A stretch of DNA of 5,068 bases from CAZKEW01 sp964580435 (GTDB lineage Bacteria > Acidobacteriota > Aminicenantia > Aminicenantales > UBA8522): positions 1-5,068 of the forward strand of contig CAZOKP010000129.1 in assembly GCA_964580435.1 (NCBI GenBank), in the 5' to 3' direction. This document shows positions 1-4,985 of this stretch, one piece after another. Below the pieces are notes generated by a model. That model searched no databases and was not told the origin of the DNA. It worked only from the letters and a program-made list of their open reading frames with translations. The position numbers were made by a program, and so were the translations under genes. Numbering within the stretch: position 1 is the first letter of the stretch; every line of letters starts with the position of its first letter.

Positions 1-31
1 TCGACAACATCTACCAACTCGTGCGGAGAGG

Positions 32-70
32 CGGCCGGAGGACCCACCCCGGATCCTCCGCCGGTTTTTT
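32..70 (+). terminator. Rho-independent terminator of an upstream gene
   Basis: A GC-rich stem pairs 32-42 with 54-63 (10 pairs, one bulged C, inner core GGAGGA/TCCTCC). The loop is 11 nt and a run of six T follows at 65-70. This is a textbook intrinsic terminator on the + strand. It should end a gene left of the window; a reading frame open from base 3 stops at 78-80, but too little is visible to identify it. It also insulates the hydrolase gene that starts 75 bases further on. Confidence 0.75.
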
Positions 71-82
71 CGCTTGTTGAAG

Positions 83-94
83 GCCCGGCCGGGC
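83..94. repeat. 12-bp perfect GC palindrome upstream of the hydrolase gene
   Basis: GCCCGGCCGGGC is its own reverse complement. It lies between the upstream terminator and the hydrolase ribosome binding site, where an operator could sit. No convincing -35/-10 pair was found in 71-145, so a regulatory role is only a possibility. Confidence 0.3.
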
Positions 95-123
95 AACCGG
101 GAGAGTTTTTCGGAATTTAATTT

Positions 124-132
124 AAAAGGAGG
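124..132 (+). promoter_or_regulatory. Ribosome binding site that selects the TTG-146 start
   Basis: AAAAGGAGG is a near-perfect Shine-Dalgarno. The only in-frame initiator-type codon shortly after it is TTG at 146, 13 nt beyond the last G, which is longer than the usual spacing. A start at 146 puts a clean signal peptide at the N-terminus. The alternative TTG at 74 lies upstream of this site and would add a charged, unstructured extension. Confidence 0.6.
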
Positions 133-145
133 CATTAGGAACAAA

Positions 146-1393
146 TTGTCCAGAACATTCGTTGCATCCGTTTATGTCGCAGTGGCTCTCTTATTGATTC
201 CGATGGCATTGCCTGCCACAGCACAGGATCTGGAGTACAAGGAAACGGTCATCGCCGGCGGGCCGGACAAGTTCGCGGAAGTCCGGCATGTCGTCCTCAA
301 AGGATCGAATTTCGAAATAGGCAAAAAGATCGGAGAACTAGCTAAAAAAGATGGCACCCCCATCACCCCCTCGGGAAATCACATCATGAACAGAGCCAAA
401 CGAGAGTACATGGCAAAAAATTATCCGATCCATTCCGAGCGCATGAAGGGATTGGCTGCCGCTTATGGGCTGAATATCTACGACGATTCTTATGATTTTT
501 CAAGACTCTTCCAAAAAGAAATGATCCCGCCGGGATGTTCTGTCGCATTTTACCCGGCAAGCGCCACTGAAAGCGGTCACAACATCCTGAGCCGCAACTA
601 TGAGTTCACCACTGGCGACATCACGGGAAGACGGCCGCAGAAAGGCAGATTGGCCATTATGGCCAGGCCTTACTTATTCGAGATCCATCCCGATCAGGGA
701 TATTCTTCCCTGTCCCTATGTGCCTTCGAATATCTCGGGGGAGTGCTGGACGGCATCAATTCAGAAGGTCTTGTCGTATCTATCCTCGCAGAGAATGATT
801 GTGTGGAGAGAGTCGGCCGCGAACCTGGCGATGAGGTCGGGATGTACGAACTTATGTCCATGCGCTATCTTCTGGATAACTGCAAAAATGTGGAAGAGGC
901 CAAGGAGGCGCTTCTTTCCCTGAAACACTATTATTACTTTATTCCCTGTCATTATATCGTGGGAGACAAAACGGGACAATCTTTTATATACGAGTTCTCC
1001 CCCAACCGCAACCGCAGCTATATCATCGACGGGGAAGGCCCACAGTGGATCACGAACCATCTGGTATTCAACCACGAAAAAACCGCGGAAAAATACAAGG
1101 ACAATCCCAAATCAAGCCTTCGGCGGTACAATAAGCTGGAGGAGTCCATTCGGGCCAAGGAGAAATTCACTCTCGAAGAAATCGCTGCCATCAACGCAGA
1201 GGTGGCAGCGCCGCCTGTTGTACCCAGCAACCCTGCATATGCCCCCATCCGCACCCTTTGGTATGCACAGTACGACCTCGAAAACCTGACGCTCACCGTG
1301 AAATTCTATGTCGGTGAAAAACCGGGCCCGGAGAATGAAAAAAGGGCTATCCTGGAATACTCTCCTGTGAAGGTGTATGAATTAAAAAAATAG
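146..1393 (+). CDS. Secreted C45-family peptidase / linear amide C-N hydrolase (penicillin acyltransferase-like)
   Basis: Encodes 415 residues from TTG 146. Residues 1-26 form a signal peptide: short Arg-bearing n-region, Val/Ala/Leu core and an ATA-Q cleavage site, so the mature enzyme should act outside the cytoplasm. The rest follows the Ntn-hydrolase pattern of C45 / acyl-CoA:6-APA acyltransferase relatives: an early G-x-x-x-EIGKKIGEL segment (~53-65), nucleophile Cys131 in PPGCS, the RNYE motif at 150-153, DGINSEGL (~202-209), a C-x-NVEEA helix (~246-252) and WITNHL (301-306). In bile-salt/penicillin-V hydrolases the Arg and Asp of R-N-x-D are catalytic; here Glu replaces Asp. Family members cleave or transfer amide-linked acyl groups; the substrate cannot be read. 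Cys131 sits about 105 residues into the mature chain, so a propeptide may be removed autocatalytically, as in the acyltransferase (inference). It stands alone, with a terminator upstream and hairpins downstream. Confidence 0.87.
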   Translation: MSRTFVASVYVAVALLLIPMALPATAQDLEYKETVIAGGPDKFAEVRHVVLKGSNFEIGKKIGELAKKDGTPITPSGNHIMNRAKREYMAKNYPIHSERMKGLAAAYGLNIYDDSYDFSRLFQKEMIPPGCSVAFYPASATESGHNILSRNYEFTTGDITGRRPQKGRLAIMARPYLFEIHPDQGYSSLSLCAFEYLGGVLDGINSEGLVVSILAENDCVERVGREPGDEVGMYELMSMRYLLDNCKNVEEAKEALLSLKHYYYFIPCHYIVGDKTGQSFIYEFSPNRNRSYIIDGEGPQWITNHLVFNHEKTAEKYKDNPKSSLRRYNKLEESIRAKEKFTLEEIAAINAEVAAPPVVPSNPAYAPIRTLWYAQYDLENLTLTVKFYVGEKPGPENEKRAILEYSPVKVYELKK

Positions 1394-1622
1394 CCGACTA
1401 TTCGATAATCTTTTTCCCCGGATCATCTCGGCCCAGCCTATGGCAGGGATGGGCCAGAGCTCTTCCTCAACCATTGGGAGAGGAAAAGCGGTCAGACTCG
1501 CCTTCCGGCCCTTTCTTCGATGAGCGTTGGCGTAAAGGTCGTACTATCGAACAGTGACCTGACCTTCATCCGTGATATGCGAGGTCAGGTGGATCAGCTG
1601 GACGATGAAAAGATGAAAAACG
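1394..1622. other. Gene-free spacer with two adjacent hairpins after the hydrolase
   Basis: No supported gene. Two stem-loops follow the hydrolase stop: 1430-1438 with 1447-1455 (9 pairs, one mismatch) and 1460-1468 with 1480-1488 (9 pairs, one mismatch, 11-nt loop). Neither is followed by a T run, so they are better seen as possible mRNA 3'-end stabilisers than as classical terminators. The reading frame open across 1520-1834 lacks a ribosome binding site and runs into a tRNA-derived sequence. Its stretch at about 1550-1620 faintly resembles the tail of a tyrosine integrase (QVDQLDDEKMKNG), which is suggestive only. Confidence 0.4.
1557..1590. repeat. 9-bp perfect inverted repeat ahead of repeat copy A
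   Basis: ACCTGACCT at 1557-1565 is the exact reverse complement of AGGTCAGGT at 1582-1590, with a 16-nt loop. It sits 32 bases before copy A. It could be a recombinase arm site, a hairpin or chance. Confidence 0.4.
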
Positions 1623-1811
1623 GTGCCCAAATTGTGCCCAAAATATGTCAGGAATATCAAAACGCATCTAAAAATATCGAAAGATATCGAATACTGAATC
1701 GACCCGCAAAACCCTTGATTATCTATTATCTCCATTATTTTCTTCGCATTACGTTTTTGGAGTGCTTCCTACACACGGTAGAAGTCACAGGTTCAAATCC
1801 TGTATCGCCCA
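1623..1811 (+). repeat. Direct repeat copy A, ending in a tRNA 3' fragment
   Basis: This stretch matches 3407-3595 at a constant offset of 1784 bases: 15 substitutions plus two compensating 1-nt indels near 1754 and 1762, about 91% identity by eye. It opens with a tandem 11-nt repeat (GTGCCCAA at 1623 and 1634). It then carries a direct repeat of ATATCGA (1674 and 1684) that also folds as ATATC-GAAA-GATAT, and it ends in the 3' part of a tRNA gene. Similarity stops just before 1623, and only loose resemblance continues past 1811. The direct-repeat clusters next to a tRNA end resemble integrase arm sites beside an attachment core. The frame open through it is not a gene: nearly every difference from copy B changes the encoded residue. 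Confidence 0.85.
1759..1811 (+). pseudogene. 3' fragment of a tRNA-Val(CAC)-like gene (copy A)
   Basis: Visible parts are the end of the D arm (GGAGTG), an anticodon stem CTTCC/GGTAG (1765-1769, 1777-1781) with a T-T mismatch in the middle, a loop with CAC at the anticodon position (1772-1774), variable loop AAGTC, T stem ACAGG/CCTGT (1787-1791, 1799-1803) around TTCAAAT, acceptor 3' strand ATCGCCC (1804-1810) and A as discriminator. The matching acceptor 5' strand GGGCGAT and D-arm 5' half are absent upstream, and the nearly invariant U33 is A. It therefore cannot make a functional tRNA. A 3'-end remnant of this kind is what integration into a tRNA gene leaves behind. Confidence 0.75.
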
Positions 1812-1835
1812 TTTTTTCCTTTCCACGAGGCTGAC

Positions 1836-1871
1836 AAATTCCCCTCTCTGGAAAGGGGCAGGGGGGATAAA
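1836..1871. repeat. REP-like C-rich/G-rich hairpin downstream of copy A
   Basis: CCCCT (1841-1845) pairs with AGGGG (1854-1858), and a second run of six G at 1861-1866 offers an alternative pairing with the same C run. The pattern resembles the C-run/G-run palindromes scattered in many deltaproteobacterial genomes. It lies about 60 bases past the methyltransferase stop on the - strand and could serve as its weak terminator. It also sits at nearly the same distance from the tRNA end as the hairpin at 3630-3651. Confidence 0.5.
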
Positions 1872-1920
1872 CGGGTGAGTGGCCTGCCTAAGGGGTCTCC
1901 TGAACTAGCGGGCCCAGGTC

Positions 1921-2817
1921 TCAGGACCTCTTCCGTGCGAGCATTCGGACGAGGCTGGATTTCGTCCATCCCCAGTCCGCTGGCTCCTCTGTCTCTTCGT
2001 AGAACTCAATGTCGAAATCGGCGAAGAACGTTTTCAGTTCGTTCGGCGCGGGCGCCATGATGGGCGTCCTGATCACTGGGTCGCGGGGCCCAAGGTAATG
2101 CTCGTAGAGAACGACTCCCCCCGGACGGAGCGATGTCTTTAGCTTGGCGACGAATGCGGCGTCCGATACTGGTGCCCAGGCAAAGACGATGACGATCAGG
2201 TCCCATTTGTTGACGCCAAAATCGAAGGTAGCGTAGGCGGCTTTCTCCGTCCGGATGCTGACTCCGGACTTGTCCGCGTTCGCCCGCGCAGCGTCAAGCG
2301 CGACCTGGGAAATGTCCATGCCGGTGACTTCCCATCCCTGACTAGCGAGGTAGACGGCGTTCCGGCCCTGACCCATGCCGACATCGAGCGCGACGCCAGG
2401 CTTCATAACTTTCACGGTGTCGACAAGGAACGCGGTCGGGGCCAGGTTGATTCCATCCTTGGCGGGGTCCCCTGTCATCGGCTGGGAGTAAGCCCAGTCA
2501 AAATAGATCTCGATGCCCTCGGTACGCTCCGAGAAGAGCCGGATAATCGTGACGACCCGCCGCTGGATTTCCGGCTTGGGCACTCCCTCCTCTACGAGTT
2601 TGGCCGCGTAAGCTTCGAAGGGACCGGCCTCCTCCTTCGGGGCCGACCGGAACCAGCTGATGAACGCCTCCCAGATCGCGTCGTCATCAGGTTTTTCCTG
2701 GGCTGGTGCGAGTGCGATAAAAATAAGAGCGGCCGCAAGAACTCCAGCGATAGAGAGCCGCCCGAGGAGCACCCCTTGTCCCGGAAACCTGCGCATCACG
2801 CCCTTGTATCCCAACAT
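1921..2817 (-). CDS. Class I SAM-dependent methyltransferase with N-terminal export/anchor segment
   Basis: Encodes 298 residues from ATG 2817, chosen because GGAGG lies exactly 7 nt upstream; the earlier ATG at 2832 overlaps that site. Residues 1-21 carry Lys/Arg, residues ~22-36 are a hydrophobic helix (IAGVLAAALIFIA), and ALAPAQ follows, so it reads as a signal peptide or membrane anchor. Residues ~47-105 form a helical N-domain containing FDWAYSQP. The Rossmann core begins with motif I, ALDVGMGQGRN (143-153), much like the GxGxGRN of TehB; Asp168 (GMDIS) is the ribose-binding acidic residue, WDLIV (205-209) the motif III strand and LRPGGVVLYEH (230-240) the late strand. The methylated substrate is unknown; TehB-type tellurite/selenite methylation is one possibility, not shown. 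An export segment is odd because SAM is cytosolic. It lies alone between repeats A and B, divergent from the DUF1214 fragment, and is GC-richer than the 3830-4792 gene. Confidence 0.88.
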   Translation of the reverse strand: MLGYKGVMRRFPGQGVLLGRLSIAGVLAAALIFIALAPAQEKPDDDAIWEAFISWFRSAPKEEAGPFEAYAAKLVEEGVPKPEIQRRVVTIIRLFSERTEGIEIYFDWAYSQPMTGDPAKDGINLAPTAFLVDTVKVMKPGVALDVGMGQGRNAVYLASQGWEVTGMDISQVALDAARANADKSGVSIRTEKAAYATFDFGVNKWDLIVIVFAWAPVSDAAFVAKLKTSLRPGGVVLYEHYLGPRDPVIRTPIMAPAPNELKTFFADFDIEFYEETEEPADWGWTKSSLVRMLARKRS

Positions 2818-2821
2818 AGGG

Positions 2822-2830
2822 TCACCTCCC
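2822..2830 (-). promoter_or_regulatory. Ribosome binding site fixing the methyltransferase start
   Basis: On the - strand this reads GGGAGGTGA, a close complement to the 16S 3' end. Its GGAGG core ends 7 nt before the ATG at 2817. The longer frame starting at 2832 would begin inside this site, so the 298-residue form is preferred. Confidence 0.8.
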
Positions 2831-2837
2831 ATTATTA

Positions 2838-2866
2838 GCTATAAATTGGCAATTCCTTTTCTACAA
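2838..2866 (-). promoter_or_regulatory. Candidate sigma-70-type promoter for the methyltransferase
   Basis: On the - strand TTGTAG (2861-2866) is followed after exactly 17 nt by TATAGC (2838-2843), each matching the consensus at four of six positions. Transcription would begin a few bases before the Shine-Dalgarno, giving a very short leader. Spacing and position are good; the hexamers are only moderate. Confidence 0.4.
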
Positions 2867-2947
2867 GGCGCCAAGCCCGTCTCCTTTGGGCTCAGAATTC
2901 TCGCCACTTTACTAATTAATGATATTACCAGCCTCGGAGAGGAGTCA

Positions 2948-3202
2948 ATGGCAGCCATCAAGGCGATGCCCTTCGAGATCGGGCGCGGTAAGATCATCGG
3001 CAACATGGCCGAGAAGCTGGAGCTCAATCCCGATGGCTCGCTCACCATCTACATTCAAAGCGAATCGCCCGGCAAGGCGAAAGAGGTGAACTGGCTGCCG
3101 GCGCCGAAGGAGGGCTTCTTCCTCATGATGCGCATGTATCAGCCGGAAGAAAGGATGTATCGAGGGGAGTACATCCTGCCGCCGTTGAAGCCGGCAAAGT
3201 GA
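2948..3202 (+). pseudogene. C-terminal fragment of a DUF1254/DUF1214 protein
   Basis: The frame of 84 codons from ATG 2948 carries NPDGSLTIYIQSESPGK (27-43), then NWLPAP (48-53) and FFLMMRMYQPEE (57-68). This is the signature of the C-terminal DUF1214 domain, which normally ends an envelope protein of several hundred residues. Everything N-terminal is missing, and the 115 bases upstream show no coding remnant in any frame. Residues 1-26 diverge from the family. It nevertheless has a good Shine-Dalgarno (GGAGAGGAG, 2936-2944) and an intact stop, so it may be translated as a mini-protein. I read it as a truncated remnant carried between the repeats; a genuine small gene is the alternative. It is divergent from the methyltransferase, with 130 bases between the two starts. 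Confidence 0.7.
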
Positions 3203-3406
3203 ACGGGTTACGTTGGCGACGACCGCAAGCATTGGGATCGCCGTCCGCGCTCGGCGGCGGACAATCAAGATCCTTCAGGCTAAGCTTTATTCTTTTAATA
3301 TTTATAATCTAACGTCAGCCGGCTAAATAAAAAGCCCGGATTCCTTTCATGGTGTGGTTTGGACTGTCAAATATGCAAATCTTAGGCCTCCTTCTAACCT
3401 AAGATT
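3203..3406. other. Gene-free spacer between the DUF1214 fragment and repeat copy B
   Basis: No gene seen. It contains a perfect 6-bp hairpin, GTCCGC (3243-3248) with GCGGAC (3257-3262), 40 bases after the stop. An AT-rich stretch follows (about 3280-3345). A loose stem around CCGGCT/AGCCCGG (3319-3338) has an A-rich loop. No T-run terminator is visible on either strand. The segment ends with the inverted repeat at 3378-3406. Confidence 0.4.
3378..3406. repeat. 9-bp perfect inverted repeat abutting repeat copy B
   Basis: AATCTTAGG (3378-3386) and CCTAAGATT (3398-3406) are exact reverse complements around an 11-nt pyrimidine-rich loop. The right arm ends on the base immediately before copy B begins (3407). 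Copy A has no equivalent sequence at this junction, so the hairpin belongs to the flank rather than to the repeat. Confidence 0.6.
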
Positions 3407-3595
3407 GTGCCCAATTTGTGCCCAAAATATGTCAGGAATATCAAAACATATCTAATAATATCGAAAGATATCGAATACTGAATCGACCCGGGAAATCCTT
3501 GATTATCTGCTATTTCCATTATTTTCTTCGTGTTACGGTTTTTGGATGCTTCCTACACACGGTAGAAGTCAGAGGTTCAAGTCCTCTATCGCCCA
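3407..3595 (+). repeat. Direct repeat copy B, ending in a tRNA 3' fragment
   Basis: Partner of 1623-1811 in the same orientation. It keeps the tandem GTGCCCAA motifs (3407, 3418), the ATATCGA direct repeat and GAAA-loop hairpin (3458-3471), and a tRNA 3' end (3544-3595). Most differences from copy A lie in the middle (about 3448-3550), while the first 40 bases and the anticodon-arm region are almost unchanged. The frame open through it from 3418 to 3732 has no start signals and shows no protein-level constraint, so no gene is called. Confidence 0.85.
3544..3595 (+). pseudogene. 3' fragment of a tRNA-Val(CAC)-like gene (copy B)
   Basis: It has the same parts as copy A: anticodon stem CTTCC/GGTAG (3549-3553, 3561-3565), CAC at 3556-3558, variable loop AAGTC and acceptor 3' strand ATCGCCC with A (3588-3595). 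The T stem is AGAGG/CCTCT (3571-3575, 3583-3587) instead of ACAGG/CCTGT, so both sides of one base pair changed together; the loop is TTCAAGT. It shares with copy A the T-T mismatch and the A at position 33. There is no 5' half and no usable cloverleaf, so this is a remnant and not a working tRNA gene. Confidence 0.75.
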
Positions 3596-3629
3596 TTCCC
3601 TTCCGCGAAACGCCTATTTCTTTTGCCTC

Positions 3630-3651
3630 CCCCCTTGATTGCTCAAGGGGG
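3630..3651. repeat. Perfect 9-bp hairpin downstream of copy B
   Basis: CCCCCTTGA (3630-3638) and TCAAGGGGG (3643-3651) pair perfectly around TTGC. It is followed by ATAA, as is the G run of the hairpin at 1836-1871. No T run follows on either strand, so it is REP-like rather than a standard terminator. Confidence 0.6.
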
Positions 3652-3829
3652 ATAACTAAGAAAATCGTATTGGAGGCGTATCGGTTTTTTCATAGACGCC
3701 TATCTGCCTGTGCCCGTGTCAACTCAAGTTAATTCTTGAGCACCTTATGAATCTTTGCCAGAGAAATTGGCATGTTGACGAAGATCTGTTTTGCTCTCAC
3801 TGTCAACCGAAGCCATTCAAGTCACAATT
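3652..3829. other. Gene-free spacer downstream of the oxidoreductase gene
   Basis: No gene seen. It contains CTCAAG (3723-3728) and CTTGAG (3735-3740) around TTAATT, a 6-bp hairpin about 90 bases past the oxidoreductase stop on the - strand. There is also a loose stem of GGCGT against ACGCC (about 3675-3700) whose loop contains six T. Neither is a confident terminator. Confidence 0.35.
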
Positions 3830-3841
3830 TTATAAAATTGT
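3824..3841. repeat. 18-bp perfect AT palindrome over the oxidoreductase stop codon
   Basis: ACAATTTTATAAAATTGT is fully self-complementary and covers the last codons and the stop (3830-3832) of the - strand gene. It could form a 3' hairpin or bind a dimeric protein. In AT-rich DNA it may also be chance. Confidence 0.4.
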
Positions 3842-4792
3842 TATTACAACATTTCCTGTCTTTTGCCCTGTTTCGACATACTTGGTGGCCTCGATAATCT
3901 GTTCCAGGGGGTAACGTCTATCAATAACGGCTTTATACTTTCCTGCCTCGATAAGTTCTTTGAAAAATACTATATCTTTTTTACTATCTTTGGGGATCGG
4001 AAACTTTGCTTTTTTACTGCAGAAAATAGGCGTCCATAGGGCTAAAAAAATATTCTGCGCCAAGAACCCAAGATCCGTTGAAAAATATACCCCACCTGGT
4101 TTTAGCAATTTTTTACAACGAAAGAATGAACTTTTGCCGACAGCATCAATAACGACATCATACATTTGGTCATCTCTTGTAAAATCGTCTTTTGTATAGT
4201 CTATTATTTTTTCTGCACCAAGTGATTTCACTAATTCTATATTTTTTGTATTGCAAACTGCTGTGATTTTTGCGCCATAATATTTAGCAAGTTGTACACA
4301 TGCGGAACCAATAGACCCAGAGGCTCCATTGATTAGGATTTTTTTTGATTTCTGAAAATTGATTTTCCTGATGTATGTCATTGCCAGCATGAGTCCGTCA
4401 CAGACGGCGGCCGCCTCTTCGTAGGACATATTGGCTGGCTTGATTGCGATCGAGGCTTTTTCGGGGATACAAATGTATTCCGCATGAGCTCCAAATTTGC
4501 CTGTTAGGCCAAAAACCTGATCGCCCCGTTCGAATGTTTTGACGTCTTTGCCGATGGCTTCGATCTCTCCCGCAAACTCACTGCCCAATATGTTTTTTCG
4601 GGGCTTAAAAAGCCCATTGATAGGGCGAATAATAAAACCATATTCTGGTTTTCGAAACCCGCAGTCAGTTCGGTTTACGGTTGTTGCATGTATTTTTATG
4701 AGAACCTCGTTGTCTTTGGGAGTTGGTTTTTCTACCTCTTTGAGTTGAAGAACTTCTGGCGGGCCATATTTTGTATAGATAATTGCTTTCAT
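3830..4792 (-). CDS. Zinc-independent MDR oxidoreductase (quinone oxidoreductase / NAD(P)-dependent alcohol dehydrogenase type)
   Basis: Encodes 320 residues, the usual length for this family, from ATG 4792 with GGAGG 6 nt upstream. Residues 1-~115 are the GroES-like domain: MKAIIYTKYGPPEVLQL, VNRTDCGFR (39-47), LGSEFAGEI (69-77) and FERGDQVFGL (87-96). The second region is a Rossmann fold with INGASGSIGSACVQLAK (154-170), LGAEKIIDY (191-199), DVVIDAVG (212-219) and KPGGVYFSTD (231-240). The GHE zinc motif of classical alcohol dehydrogenases is replaced by GSE and no structural-zinc Cys cluster is present, so a zinc-free NAD(P)H-dependent reductase of quinones or enones is expected; the physiological substrate is unknown. 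It should be cytosolic. Base composition is clearly AT-richer than the methyltransferase and hydrolase genes, pointing to a separate origin. It is a single gene with its own leader. Confidence 0.92.
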   Translation of the reverse strand: MKAIIYTKYGPPEVLQLKEVEKPTPKDNEVLIKIHATTVNRTDCGFRKPEYGFIIRPINGLFKPRKNILGSEFAGEIEAIGKDVKTFERGDQVFGLTGKFGAHAEYICIPEKASIAIKPANMSYEEAAAVCDGLMLAMTYIRKINFQKSKKILINGASGSIGSACVQLAKYYGAKITAVCNTKNIELVKSLGAEKIIDYTKDDFTRDDQMYDVVIDAVGKSSFFRCKKLLKPGGVYFSTDLGFLAQNIFLALWTPIFCSKKAKFPIPKDSKKDIVFFKELIEAGKYKAVIDRRYPLEQIIEATKYVETGQKTGNVVITIL

Positions 4793-4797
4793 AAGAA

Positions 4798-4842
4798 TCC
4801 TCCATGAATGCTTTGGTATGGTGATATCGCTTTAACATTATA
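4798..4842 (-). promoter_or_regulatory. Promoter -10 box and ribosome binding site of the oxidoreductase gene
   Basis: On the - strand a perfect TATAAT lies at 4837-4842, predicting transcription from about 4830 with a leader of about 38 nt. TGGAGGA (4798-4804) is a strong Shine-Dalgarno for ATG 4792. No TTGACA-like -35 is seen 16-18 nt upstream, where the DNA is GC-rich, so an activator may be needed or the -10 match may be chance. Confidence 0.45.
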
Positions 4843-4985
4843 GGAATTTTCTTTTTGCCCGCGCCGGATCGCGGCCGCATTGCCGCCCCGATAATCCCAT
4901 TTGATTATTTTACGGAAGTATTAAAGAGAGATCAAGACCTGGCAAAGATAACTTGAGCCCGGGGAAGGGCGACCGGGAGCTGCCC

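Noticed and set aside
74..145. N-terminal extension of the hydrolase to TTG 74
   Set aside because: This start lies right after a terminator, has no ribosome binding site, and would bury the clean signal peptide behind 24 hydrophilic residues.
761..1296. Antisense frames inside the hydrolase gene
   Set aside because: They are shadows of a well-conserved coding frame, with no own start signals or recognisable domains.
1520..1834. Open reading frame across repeat copy A
   Set aside because: It has no ribosome binding site, it reads through a tRNA 3' end (HTVEVTGSNPVSPI is the translation of tRNA sequence), and differences from copy B nearly all change residues, so there is no sign of protein selection.
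2818..2832. Methyltransferase start at ATG 2832
   Set aside because: It overlaps the strong Shine-Dalgarno that correctly spaces the ATG at 2817.
2660..2947. Upstream extension of the DUF1214 reading frame
   Set aside because: It runs antisense over the methyltransferase start, shows no DUF1254/1214 features, and the ribosome binding site points to ATG 2948.
1623..3595. CRISPR array or group II intron as explanation of the repeats
   Set aside because: There are only two long repeats 1.6 kb apart, with genes between them, and no reverse transcriptase or intron domain V-like end.
3418..3732. Open reading frame across repeat copy B
   Set aside because: Same tRNA read-through artefact as in copy A, with no start signals, running on into a REP-like hairpin.
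4967..4985. GGGCGA as a possible 5' half of a tRNA matching the fragments
   Set aside because: The following sequence has no D arm or conserved tRNA positions, and it lies on the wrong side of both fragments.
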